Below are positions 16,240 to 24,681 of a DNA stretch of 64,000 bases, in pieces. The notes below the pieces were generated by a model. The model was not told where the DNA came from. It did no database searches and saw nothing but the letters and a program-made list of their open reading frames with translations. Each line of letters opens with the position of its first letter. The stretch's first letter is position 1. Where the stretch lies: contig JAFAMD010000025.1 in NCBI GenBank assembly GCA_019233755.1, positions 1-64,000 on the forward strand. The letters run 5' to 3'. Source of the stretch: Acidobacteriaceae bacterium (GTDB lineage Bacteria; Acidobacteriota; Terriglobia; Bryobacterales; Bryobacteraceae). The translations under genes and the position numbers were made by a program.

Positions 16240-17160
16240 TTAAACCTGCAACTCCTTGTAAATTGCCAATAGGTTCCGAATATCTTCGATGTCTTTCGGC
16301 CTGCAGTTTGTCAACGGGGGGCGCACCGGGCCGGCGCAGATGCCCATAATCTCCATTGCCTGTTTCATGATTGCGACCTCGTAGCCTCTGGAGCGCTCGC
16401 GAAGCGCGTATAACGGATTCACGTAGCGCCGCATCAATTCGTTCATTCGCGTGAAGTTGCTGTTCATACCGGCTTCAGCCAGCATCAGTGAAAGCCGTGG
16501 CGAGATGTTCGAAATGCTGGATGTGTACCCTTGCACGCCGATCGCAAAATAGCCCGGCACACAATCATCTCCCAGGCCGCCGAACCATGCGAGGCGATCG
16601 CTGTTGTGTTCCATGATCCGCTGGTATCTGCGGATATCGCCCTGGCCATCCTTCCAGACAACAAGCGTGGGAACCCGATCCGCCAGCCTCGCGACCATCT
16701 CCGGCGTGAAAAGCACCCAATCGCGGCTGTAGACCATCAAGGGTAGACTCGTTGCGTGTCCTATTGCCGCGTAGTAAGCGAATAGACCCTCTTCCGGTGC
16801 TCCGACATAATAGGGCGGCAAGGCCAAAATGCAATCGGCGCCGGCTCTCTCCGCGCGACGCGCGATGTCTGCGCCCAGCAGCGCGTTGAAACCTGTTCCG
16901 GCAACCACCGGCATTCTGCCATTCACTGATCTTACGGTCGTCGCGATTACCCTTTCGATCTCCTCCGGAGACATGGAATACATCTCGCCCGTTCCGCCGG
17001 CGGCAACCAAAGCGCAAAAAGGATGAGAAGCCATTTCATCGACGTTGCGCTCTAGAGCCGCGAGATTGAGGCGGAGATCGCCATGAAAGGGCGTGACCGG
17101 AAAGCCAAGAACGCCTCTAAGGCCTGCGACAAAAGAACGGTGATTTGTTTGCATGATCAA
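16240..17160 (-). CDS. DapA-family aldolase/dehydratase, 5-dehydro-4-deoxyglucarate dehydratase type
   Basis: About 306 residues, a class I (Schiff-base) TIM barrel. Visible: GFPVTPFHGD, AAGGTGEMYSMS (substrate carboxylate loop), LPLMVYSRDW with the catalytic Tyr, and LVVWKDGQGD with the Schiff-base Lys. The KDGxGD context and the N-terminal pattern fit KdgD, which converts 5-keto-4-deoxyglucarate to 2-oxoglutarate semialdehyde. TTG 17160 overlaps the transporter stop as TTGA; ATG 17154 is the alternative start. It is the last gene of a minus-strand operon (mannonate dehydratase, transporter, this gene) and would act after the glucarate dehydratase at 19588. Confidence 0.82.
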   Translation of the reverse strand: MIMQTNHRSFVAGLRGVLGFPVTPFHGDLRLNLAALERNVDEMASHPFCALVAAGGTGEMYSMSPEEIERVIATTVRSVNGRMPVVAGTGFNALLGADIARRAERAGADCILALPPYYVGAPEEGLFAYYAAIGHATSLPLMVYSRDWVLFTPEMVARLADRVPTLVVWKDGQGDIRRYQRIMEHNSDRLAWFGGLGDDCVPGYFAIGVQGYTSSISNISPRLSLMLAEAGMNSNFTRMNELMRRYVNPLYALRERSRGYEVAIMKQAMEIMGICAGPVRPPLTNCRPKDIEDIRNLLAIYKELQV

Positions 17161-18449
17161 GAAAGGGCTACTGCTCGTTGTGGCGCGTATTTTCGTCGAA
17201 CTAGAAACAGATAGCTGGCGATTCCGAGCAGCAGAAAGCCAAGGTTTACTGCCATCGGAGCTTCATAGCCGCCGCTAGCCTGCTTCAACCATCCGGTCAG
17301 GATAGGTGCGACAATGCCGGGGAGGTTTGCGGCCATATTCTGCACGGCTGCCAAACGCGCGGGCGGTGCACCGGGCATCACGGCCGGCGTCAAAGCCCAA
17401 ATGTTTCCGGTGGCCAGCCCGAGCCCGCTCAGGGAGAAGATCGCAAAAAATAGCGCGACCGATGCCGAAGACGATACTGCGCCGATCATCTCGCTGGACG
17501 CTAACACGAAACCGGCGATGATAAAGGCTTTGCGAATCCTGACTGCGTCGTCGCCTCGATGGATCACTCGATCCGCAAAGAACCCGGCGCTAGTGGCGAC
17601 GATCGCGAAACCCCAGAAGCTGACTCCGGTGAACCAGCCCGTCTTATTAAGAGAAAGGTGCCGCGATTCGGCGAAATATGCAGGGAGCCAGGTCAGGCAG
17701 AAGTAGTTGAAGTAGTTGTAGCAGAACGACCCGATAATGATGCCCCACATGACCGGGCTATGGAACAGCGTACGGAACGGAACGAGGGGTGCATCGGAGC
17801 GCTGCAGTACGGCTCGTTCGAGTTGCCGGTCGTCATCATGAACGAGGAGCAGCCAGGGCAGAATCCACAACAGGGCGCCGAATCCTACGATGATGAACAT
17901 CAGGCGCCAGCCAAAAAAAAGCAAAAGCCACACCACGAGCGGTGCGCCGATTGCAGGGCCGACCTTGGCCGACGCCTGATACAGACCCATGATGAAACCG
18001 TGCTGCTGTTCTTTGAAATTCAGCCGGATCCAGCGCATGCCCGCGGGAGTGTTGATCGCCTCTCCGGCGCCAAGCAGAATTCGCAACCCGAAAAGCTGGG
18101 TTGCCGTGCTGCACCACGCAGTCAGGCCCGAAAACATGCTCCAGAGCGCAAGAAAGATGGCGAATGGACGCTTCACGCCGAACCGGTCGACCACCCAGCC
18201 CGCCGGGATCTGCAGCATTGCATAGCTCCAGAAGAAAGCGGAATTCAAGAGCCCGCGGCCGTTGTCGCTCAGACGAAAGAATTTGTTGAAATCGCGGTCT
18301 GTTAACGCGAGCGAAAGGTTCTGCCGGTCGATGTAAGCGATGATGAACGCGGCACACAGCAGCGCAACTATCGCCCAGCGGCGTGCCATCCCGGTGGAGA
18401 GCGCCGCAGCGGTCGAGACGTCACTCGGCGTTTGGGCACGCTCAAGCAT
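17157..18449 (-). CDS. MFS transporter for sugar acids (hexuronate/aldarate type)
   Basis: 430 residues with 12 predicted membrane segments. Family landmarks are [13 protein letters not shown] in the first helix, [11 protein letters not shown] in the loop between helices 2 and 3, [15 protein letters not shown], and the later [10 protein letters not shown]. This is the anion:cation symporter group (GudP/ExuT/DgoT-like) that imports glucarate, galactonate or hexuronates by proton symport. It overlaps the upstream mannonate dehydratase by 8 bases and the downstream KdgD-type gene by 4, indicating a tight operon and translational coupling. The actual substrate is inferred from the neighbours. Confidence 0.85.
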   Translation of the reverse strand: MLERAQTPSDVSTAAALSTGMARRWAIVALLCAAFIIAYIDRQNLSLALTDRDFNKFFRLSDNGRGLLNSAFFWSYAMLQIPAGWVVDRFGVKRPFAIFLALWSMFSGLTAWCSTATQLFGLRILLGAGEAINTPAGMRWIRLNFKEQQHGFIMGLYQASAKVGPAIGAPLVVWLLLFFGWRLMFIIVGFGALLWILPWLLLVHDDDRQLERAVLQRSDAPLVPFRTLFHSPVMWGIIIGSFCYNYFNYFCLTWLPAYFAESRHLSLNKTGWFTGVSFWGFAIVATSAGFFADRVIHRGDDAVRIRKAFIIAGFVLASSEMIGAVSSSASVALFFAIFSLSGLGLATGNIWALTPAVMPGAPPARLAAVQNMAANLPGIVAPILTGWLKQASGGYEAPMAVNLGFLLLGIASYLFLVRRKYAPQRAVALS

Positions 18450-19521
18450 TGGCCGCCTGCAGCAGCCCTTTTATATAGCCGAATGCGAATGCGAATGCCT
18501 GATGCCCCCCGGTGTCGCCTTCTATGACCGGAACATGATCCGGCATCAGCATCCCGTCGTAGCCGACTTCCTTATAGACGCGAATTGCCTGCAGCATGTC
18601 TACGTCCCCGGCGTCCGGAAACGTCTCCTGAAAGTTCAGGAAACCGCCGGAGATGTTCCGGAAATGCACGTTGAAGATCTTTTTGCGAATCCCGAAATAT
18701 CGGATTATGTCGAAAATCTCACGCCCTGGGTTTACCAGCATTTCCGATACGGTGCCCTGGCAGAAATTTAACCCGTGGTAGGGGCTGGCATTGATCTCAA
18801 TGAAGCGTTTCAAGCCGTCCACGCTCCCAAGTACGCGATGGATGCCGCGGAACCCCGTGTCTGCCGGCATGGCGGGATCATGTGGATGGCAAGCCATTTT
18901 GACTTTGCTCGCCTCGGCGACCGGCACCACGCGTTCGAGAAAGTATGTTATGCGTTCCCACATCATTTCACTCGACACGGCGCCTGCTTCGGTGAGGGGC
19001 GGCTCCTGGCGCGCCTTCGAGTAATCGAAGGCGCTGTAGCTTGAACCGCCGCGTCCCGGCGCCCGCTCTGTGCGCACTACCCCGAGAATCGTCATGTTGT
19101 ACTTCACCATCGGAATGCCGGCGCGCGAACAGTTCTGGATCATCTGGCAGATCGCGTCGATTTCGCGGTCGCGTTCGGGACTCTTCCCGAGCATGATGTC
19201 TGGATTCTCAGAATGCGTAATATAGCTGGAACTGAGCGGCAGCGGAACCGCCTCCAACTGGATTCCGAAACTCTCGACGCGCTCGCGAAGCTTTGTCAGT
19301 CCTTCCACAGACCACCTCTCGTCGAACTTCGGCGACGGCAGCCGGCTGCAGATGTGCGTGACGCCCAGGGCGGCCAGCACTCGCAGCACCTCATCACTCG
19401 AATCATGTTGCGTTCCGAGCTTCATTCGTCCCGATGAAGCATCGTTAGCCTGCCGCGCTGGGATCGCCGAGGATAATGCCAGTGATGTTGCAGCCAACTT
19501 ACCGAATGTTCTGCGGTTCAT
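18442..19521 (-). CDS. Mannonate dehydratase-like protein with Tat-type signal
   Basis: 359 residues. The catalytic barrel fits UxuA (D-mannonate to 2-keto-3-deoxygluconate): [35 protein letters not shown] and LMPDHVP carry the usual metal-binding His, Cys and Asp. Unusually, the N-terminus is [19 protein letters not shown], a twin-arginine export signal, whereas classical UxuA is cytoplasmic. It could be a periplasmic dehydratase, or a related enzyme acting on extracytoplasmic sugar acids. First gene of the minus-strand operon, divergent from the glucarate dehydratase gene with about 66 bases between starts. Confidence 0.75.
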   Translation of the reverse strand: MNRRTFGKLAATSLALSSAIPARQANDASSGRMKLGTQHDSSDEVLRVLAALGVTHICSRLPSPKFDERWSVEGLTKLRERVESFGIQLEAVPLPLSSSYITHSENPDIMLGKSPERDREIDAICQMIQNCSRAGIPMVKYNMTILGVVRTERAPGRGGSSYSAFDYSKARQEPPLTEAGAVSSEMMWERITYFLERVVPVAEASKVKMACHPHDPAMPADTGFRGIHRVLGSVDGLKRFIEINASPYHGLNFCQGTVSEMLVNPGREIFDIIRYFGIRKKIFNVHFRNISGGFLNFQETFPDAGDVDMLQAIRVYKEVGYDGMLMPDHVPVIEGDTGGHQAFAFAFGYIKGLLQAANA

Positions 19522-19587
19522 TTCGGAAATAAGAAGCTATCATGCCCCGGCTTGGAATCTCCCGCGTGATAAAAAATCGGTACCGGA

Positions 19588-20898
19588 ATGAGAATCTCAA
19601 ACCTGAAGCTGCATTCAATTGCCATCGCCGATCCGCCCCTGCGAAGTTCGTACGGACTGCATGCTCCCTGGGCCCTGCGAACAATCGTGGAACTCGAAAC
19701 CGACGACGGCGTTGCGGGCATCAGCGAAACCTACGGTGGCGAAGGTCCGCGGGCGGCGCTCGAAGCCGTTCGGAAATTTGTGATCGGGATGGACCCCTTC
19801 CAACTGGCCGGCCTCTACCGGAAAATATGCGAAGAAACCGGTACTGCAGCGGACATACCGGGAGGCCACACCCAGACCTGGCTGGTTCCTGGCGAGAATC
19901 CGCTCGATCAGGACAATCGGACATTCGCCGCGCTTGAAATGGCCTGCCTCGACATTATTGGCAAAGCGGTAAACAGGCCGGTCTGCGACGTAATCGGCGG
20001 CCGGGCGCGAGATCGGGTTCCGTTTTCCGCTTACTTGTTTTACAAGCACGCAGGCGGCGGAGGCGATGGACACTATGAAGACGAGTACGAAGAAGCGCTC
20101 GATCCGGGCTCTGTGGTCCGTGAGTGCAGACAGATGATCGATAGCTATGGCTTCCGCGAGATTAAGTTGAAAGGCGGCGTTCTGGAGCCGGCGAGTGAAG
20201 TCGAGACGATTCGCCAATTACGGGCCGAATTCGGACGTGCTGTTCCGCTGCGAATCGACCCAAACTGCGCATGGTCCGTCGAAACTTCTGTCCAGGTTGG
20301 AGAATCGTTACGGGATGAGTTATCAGACGGAGGCTATTTGGAGGATCCGTGCCCGTCGCTGGAAGGCATGGGTGCGGTAAGAAAGCGTCTGCTAGGGCAG
20401 GGCATTGACACCCCATTGGCGAGCAATGTGGCTGTGACTCAGTTTCGAGACGTACCTCGTGCGCGCGAGTTGGACGCTGTGCAGATCGTTCTTTCCGATC
20501 CTCACTATTGGGGTGGATTACGAAAGGTGCAGTCCCTGTCGCACCTCTGCGATGTCCTCGGGATGGGCACCTCGATGCATTCGAACAGTCACTTGGGTGT
20601 CAGCCTGATGGCTATGGCCCATGTCGCGGCCGCCTGCCCCAATTTGACATACGCATGTGACACACACTATCCCTGGCAAACCGGGAAGGACGAAGTGGTT
20701 GCTGGAGGCCGCATCCGGTTCGAAAAGGGGGCCGTTGTCATTCCTTCAAAAGCCGGGCTCGGAGTGGAATTAGATTACGACCAGCTTGCCCGCGGGCGGG
20801 AGCGGTACGAAAAGATTCCTTATCGCAGGCGCGACGACGAAGCGGAAATGCAAAAGCGCGTGGATCCGAACTGGAAGCGCGTCGTACCCAGATGGTGA
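19588..20898 (+). CDS. gudD: Glucarate dehydratase (enolase superfamily)
   Basis: 436 residues. Motifs diagnostic of the GlucD group: LKLKGG-type FREIKLKGG, RIDPNCAWSVE, YLEDPCPS, TPLASNVAVTQF and the characteristic HSNSHLGVSLMAMAHVAAA near the end, with catalytic Lys, His and three Mg2+ ligands in place. The reaction is D-glucarate (or L-idarate) to 5-keto-4-deoxyglucarate. No signal peptide. It is transcribed divergently from the mannonate dehydratase/transporter/KdgD operon, whose last enzyme uses its product, so the two units form one aldarate pathway and may share regulation in the short intergenic gap. Confidence 0.88.
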   Translation: MRISNLKLHSIAIADPPLRSSYGLHAPWALRTIVELETDDGVAGISETYGGEGPRAALEAVRKFVIGMDPFQLAGLYRKICEETGTAADIPGGHTQTWLVPGENPLDQDNRTFAALEMACLDIIGKAVNRPVCDVIGGRARDRVPFSAYLFYKHAGGGGDGHYEDEYEEALDPGSVVRECRQMIDSYGFREIKLKGGVLEPASEVETIRQLRAEFGRAVPLRIDPNCAWSVETSVQVGESLRDELSDGGYLEDPCPSLEGMGAVRKRLLGQGIDTPLASNVAVTQFRDVPRARELDAVQIVLSDPHYWGGLRKVQSLSHLCDVLGMGTSMHSNSHLGVSLMAMAHVAAACPNLTYACDTHYPWQTGKDEVVAGGRIRFEKGAVVIPSKAGLGVELDYDQLARGRERYEKIPYRRRDDEAEMQKRVDPNWKRVVPRW

Positions 20899-20937
20899 TG
20901 CCTATCGTTCCCTGAGACGAAAGGACGCTTTCCCGAG

Positions 20938-21612
20938 CTACATCAGGAATCTGTAGCCTACGCCGTGAACTGTCAGGAAATGACGGGGCGCTGCCGGATC
21001 GGGCTCGAACTTATTCCGCAGCTTGTTGACGTGCGTATCAACCGTACGCGTGTTCGGATAGTCCGTGTATCCCCACACGGAATTCAATATGGTATCGCGG
21101 GTGAGCGCCCTGTCAGCATTTTGCAGGAAGAACAGAAGTAGCTTGTATTCGCAAGGTGTCACCTTCACCTCGCCGCCCTTGCATGCCACGATTCGGCGTT
21201 CACGATCAATCTCGACGTCACCGAACCGGATTCTCAAACCAGGGTTGCGCACCGTCCGGCGCAAGATCGCTCGTATGCGAGCAAGAAGTTCACGAGTTCC
21301 AATCGGCTTCACCAGGTAGTCGTCGGCACCGGTCTCGAGGAGCAGAATCTTATCCATCTCGTCCTGGCTCTCTCCAAGGATGATGGTAGGTATATTCAGG
21401 TTCGCGGCTCGCAGCTGTAGGCACATTTCCACCCCGCTAATGCCTTCGAGCGGAAGATCGACTATCAGCAGTTGAGGCTGAATGGCGCGAATCCGTTCCA
21501 GCGCCGTCTCAGGATTGCTCGCAACAAACTGAAGGAATCCTTCACGCTCGAGCATTTTTCCCAGGAAGTCGCTGGCGCTCTCGTTCCGGTTCAGAATGAG
21601 AATCTTATGCAT
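20938..21612 (-). CDS. OmpR/PhoB-family response regulator with degenerate receiver
   Basis: 224 residues: receiver (1-115), then winged-helix DNA-binding domain (VTPCEYKLLLFFL, NTRTVDTHVNKLRNKF, VHGVGYRFL). The phosphoacceptor Asp52 (LLIVDLP) and Lys (YLVKPIG) are present. The acidic Mg2+ pocket is not: positions 8-10 are N-R-N, where the paralog at 23525 has D-D-D. Phosphorylation is therefore doubtful, and it may act as a phosphorylation-independent regulator. No histidine kinase adjoins it. The gene converges with gudD (40-base gap) and is divergent from the winged-helix/TPR gene. Confidence 0.85.
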   Translation of the reverse strand: MHKILILNRNESASDFLGKMLEREGFLQFVASNPETALERIRAIQPQLLIVDLPLEGISGVEMCLQLRAANLNIPTIILGESQDEMDKILLLETGADDYLVKPIGTRELLARIRAILRRTVRNPGLRIRFGDVEIDRERRIVACKGGEVKVTPCEYKLLLFFLQNADRALTRDTILNSVWGYTDYPNTRTVDTHVNKLRNKFEPDPAAPRHFLTVHGVGYRFLM

Positions 21613-21780
21613 GGGCCTGATAATCCTAGTTTGAATTGTTGCGCCCCCTCCAAACAGGCCACAATACCCGGCGGATTCCTTTTGCCATAGAATTTACATT
21701 CCCGCGTATCTGAAACAAACGGCAGGCTTTTACCGGAATGGTCCCGATTGGGATATACTCGCTGCTGAACCCACCGCAGC

Positions 21781-23520
21781 ATGAGGAGTATGCCGCTGTC
21801 TTCGCGGATCGCGCGCTTTGGCGCATTCGAAGCGGATCTTGAGACTGGGGAGTTGCGTAAACAGGGGCTGCGAATACGCCTGCCGGAACAGGTGTTTCAA
21901 GTTCTCGCAATGTTACTGGACCGCCCTGGCGAGATTGTAACTCGAGCCGAGTTGCGCGATCATCTTTGGCCCCATGACACGTTCGTGGACTTCGACCACG
22001 GCCTCAATAAGGCAGTCAACCGCTTACGGGATGCGCTAAGCGATTCTGCAACGAACCCCCGGTTTGTCGAGACAGTGGCCAGGCGCGGCTACCGACTGAT
22101 TGTGCCCGTCACCGGAAGAGATAAAGTTGGTATCAAAGCCGACGCTCAACCGCGAGTTCGCCTGGCTGTGCTCCCATTTGAGAATCTCAGCCCCGATCCC
22201 GATCAGGAATTCTTCAGCGACGGGCTCACGGAAGAAATGATCTCGGAGTTGGGCCGCTTAAATCCGCTGCGCCTCGGCGTTATCGCGCGTACCTCCGCGA
22301 TGCAATATAAACGCACGACGAAACGCATCGACGAAATCGGTAGAGAGTTGGACGTCGATTACATCCTGGAAGGAAGTGTACGCAGGGCAGGTGCCCGGAT
22401 CCGAATCACGGCCCAGTTGATCAAGGTCCAGGACCAAACCCACTTGTGGGCTGAAAGCTACAACCGCGAACTGGCAGATATCTTCCAGGTTCAGCATGAG
22501 GTTGCACGGCGAGTGGCGACCTCCCTCGCCTTTGAGTTGTTGCCCGGCAAAAGCGTTCCCCATGCGGTTCCATCACCCGAGGCCCATGAGGCATATTTGA
22601 AGGGCCGCTTCATCTGGAACAAAGGCACAGATACGTGGGTGGCTATCCAGTGTTTTCAGAACGCGATCGAGCGGGATCCGGAGTACTCGCTTGCTCATTC
22701 CGCTCTGGCCGATTGCTACGGAAGGCTAGCCTGGTTCGGTGAGTTGTTGCCCCGCGAAGCTGGCGCCCGGGCGGAAAAGGCAGCGAACCGCGCGTTGGAA
22801 GTAGACGATCAGCTTGGCGAGGGCCACTGTTCTCTGGCACTGGTCCGCTTCTGGTTCGACTGGAATTGGGCACAAGCGGAGGCGGAGTTTCGCCTCGCGA
22901 TTGCACTGAAGCCGAACTATGCGGCAGCCCATAACTGGTACGCCGCTTACCTCAACGTCATGGGACGATTCGCTGAGGCAATCGCTGAACATAATGTCGC
23001 CGAAGAGTGGGATCCCCTTTCATTGACCATCGCGATGAGTCGCGCCGATCCTTATTACTTTTCGAGGAAATACTCATTGGCCATCGAGAACCTCAAGAGG
23101 GTTCTGGAGCGTGAGCCAAACTTCTATCCTGCGCACTACAATCTGGGCCGGGCCTACGCGCGGAATGGGATGTATCTGGAAGCCCTCGACGCATTTAAGA
23201 CAGCAGCCCAACTGTCCCGCGTACGCCAGGCGGATGCCGCCGTCGCCTATACGTATGCCTTAGCCGGAAAAGTGCGTGAGGCGCGGAAGATCGAAAAGGA
23301 ACTCGTGGAGTTTGCCGCCACCAATTACCTTCCAGCGCCGCAAATGGCATTGATTTCTCTTGGACTTGGCGACGCGCCGGCAGCGCTCCACAGATTGGAG
23401 CAGGGTCTGGAAGAAAGATCCTGCCTGATGATTTACCTAAAGGCGGACCCGCTGTACGACGATCTGCGATCGCAACCGCGATTCAACAATCTCCTCGTTC
23501 GCATGAACTTCCCTCAATAA
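21781..23520 (+). CDS. CadC-type winged-helix/TolB-like/TPR regulator
   Basis: 579 residues. The N-terminal OmpR-type winged helix (RFGAFEADLETGELRKQG, LRDHLWPHDTFVDFDHGLNKAVNRLRDAL, RRGYRLIVPV) is followed by an FlgO/TolB-N-like domain (LAVLPFENLSPDPDQEFFSDGLTEEM, split here as LAVLPFENL and FFSDGLTEEM). From about residue 265 there are six or more TPR units (PEAHEAYLKGR, AAHNWYAAYLNVMGRFAEA, PAHYNLGRAYARNGMYLEA). No membrane helix is evident, unlike classical CadC. This architecture is expanded in Acidobacteriota. It lies between two paralogous response regulators, divergent from one and convergent with the other. Signal and target genes are unknown. Confidence 0.85.
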   Translation: MRSMPLSSRIARFGAFEADLETGELRKQGLRIRLPEQVFQVLAMLLDRPGEIVTRAELRDHLWPHDTFVDFDHGLNKAVNRLRDALSDSATNPRFVETVARRGYRLIVPVTGRDKVGIKADAQPRVRLAVLPFENLSPDPDQEFFSDGLTEEMISELGRLNPLRLGVIARTSAMQYKRTTKRIDEIGRELDVDYILEGSVRRAGARIRITAQLIKVQDQTHLWAESYNRELADIFQVQHEVARRVATSLAFELLPGKSVPHAVPSPEAHEAYLKGRFIWNKGTDTWVAIQCFQNAIERDPEYSLAHSALADCYGRLAWFGELLPREAGARAEKAANRALEVDDQLGEGHCSLALVRFWFDWNWAQAEAEFRLAIALKPNYAAAHNWYAAYLNVMGRFAEAIAEHNVAEEWDPLSLTIAMSRADPYYFSRKYSLAIENLKRVLEREPNFYPAHYNLGRAYARNGMYLEALDAFKTAAQLSRVRQADAAVAYTYALAGKVREARKIEKELVEFAATNYLPAPQMALISLGLGDAPAALHRLEQGLEERSCLMIYLKADPLYDDLRSQPRFNNLLVRMNFPQ

Positions 23521-23524
23521 GGAA

Positions 23525-24199
23525 CTACGGAAGGAACCGGTATCCGACGCCATGTACGGTCACAAAGTGTTTTGGCGCGCCGGGATTGTCTTCGAACTTG
23601 TGGCGTAGTTTCACCACGTGCGCATCAACCGTTCGCGTGTTCGGATAGTACTCGTAGCCCCATACGGAATTGAGAATCGAATCACGCGTAAGTACGCGTT
23701 CGGCGTTCTGCAGAAAGAAAAGCAGGAGTTTGTATTCCGCGGGCGTGATTTTTACTTCCTTGCCGTTTCTCGTGATCGTTCGCCGTTCGATATCGATTTC
23801 TACGTTGTTGAAACGGGCCACGCGTCCACCGTCGTCCCCGCTGCGCCGGAGGACAGCTCGAATTCTTGCCAGAAGTTCGCGCGCCCCGAAAGGTTTCACG
23901 ATGTAATCGTCGGCTCCGATCTCGAGCAGCAAAACCTTGTCTACTTCATCTGCTGCCGCACTCAGCACGATGATCGGAGTGGAAAGACCATTTACTCGCA
24001 GCTGTTTGCACACTTCAATACCGCTAATGCCGGGGAGGCGCAAATCCACCAGCACCAGGTTAGGCTTGGCCGATATGGCCTTCTCAAGTCCGGACTGGCC
24101 GTCAATCGCCTGTATAGGGACAAAGCGCTCACGTTCGAGCAATATGCTGACTGTTTCGCGCACCTCCGCGTCGTCATCAACAATCAAGATCTTTTGCAT
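23525..24199 (-). CDS. OmpR/PhoB-family response regulator
   Basis: 224 residues with an intact receiver: acidic triad D8-D9-D10, phosphoacceptor D52 (LVDLRLPG), switch Thr/Ser in VLSAAAD, Lys in IVKPFG. The C-terminal winged helix (ITPAEYKLLLFFL, NTRTVDAHVVKLRHKF, VHGVGYRFLP) is closely similar to that of the regulator at 20938, showing gene duplication. It is an orphan, with no sensor kinase gene nearby. Its stop lies 5 bases from that of the convergent winged-helix/TPR gene. Confidence 0.88.
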   Translation of the reverse strand: MQKILIVDDDAEVRETVSILLERERFVPIQAIDGQSGLEKAISAKPNLVLVDLRLPGISGIEVCKQLRVNGLSTPIIVLSAAADEVDKVLLLEIGADDYIVKPFGARELLARIRAVLRRSGDDGGRVARFNNVEIDIERRTITRNGKEVKITPAEYKLLLFFLQNAERVLTRDSILNSVWGYEYYPNTRTVDAHVVKLRHKFEDNPGAPKHFVTVHGVGYRFLP

Positions 24200-24681
24200 G
24201 CTTCACAGATGAGGCGGTGTAGCCTATTGTCGCCGCGACCACGGAAAGAAACACAGTTCCCAAATCGCTTTTACAAAGTTTTTGCATGCTGCAAATATCG
24301 CGGGAACAGGAGTTTACAACATCTTTACCGGTCGGTAATCACTCTGCCTGTTATTCCGACTGACACTGTAGGCGTGGACAGTTGAGACCACAATCGCAGT
24401 GAACGGCTCCCTGTGGCGCTCACTGCGCTGCTCTTCCCTTCCGGGCGCACTCTTCCTTACTGCGCCCGACCTTTTCCTCCCCGTCGAGCCTGGCTCAAGA
24501 CGCCATCAAACGGGCAGGAAAGACACCGGTCAGGAGCGGCTTTTTATGGTATGTTTAACCGGTTAGGACTACGCTACAAGCCTCCGGAAAGAGGTCGGCG
24601 CTAGAGCAAATGACGTGCGGGGTGAGGGCATTGCCGCACAGGTGTTGCAGGTTTTCTAACGGTGGAATATATTCCGTAAAG
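24200..24681. other. Intergenic region without a recognisable gene
   Basis: About 480 bases upstream of both the response regulator (minus strand) and the exported protein (plus strand). It must hold their divergent promoters. Frames present (for example 24413-24604) show no family features. A small near-palindrome, TTTGCATGCTGCAAA, lies at about 24283-24297. No riboswitch or RNA structure was recognised. Confidence 0.4.
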
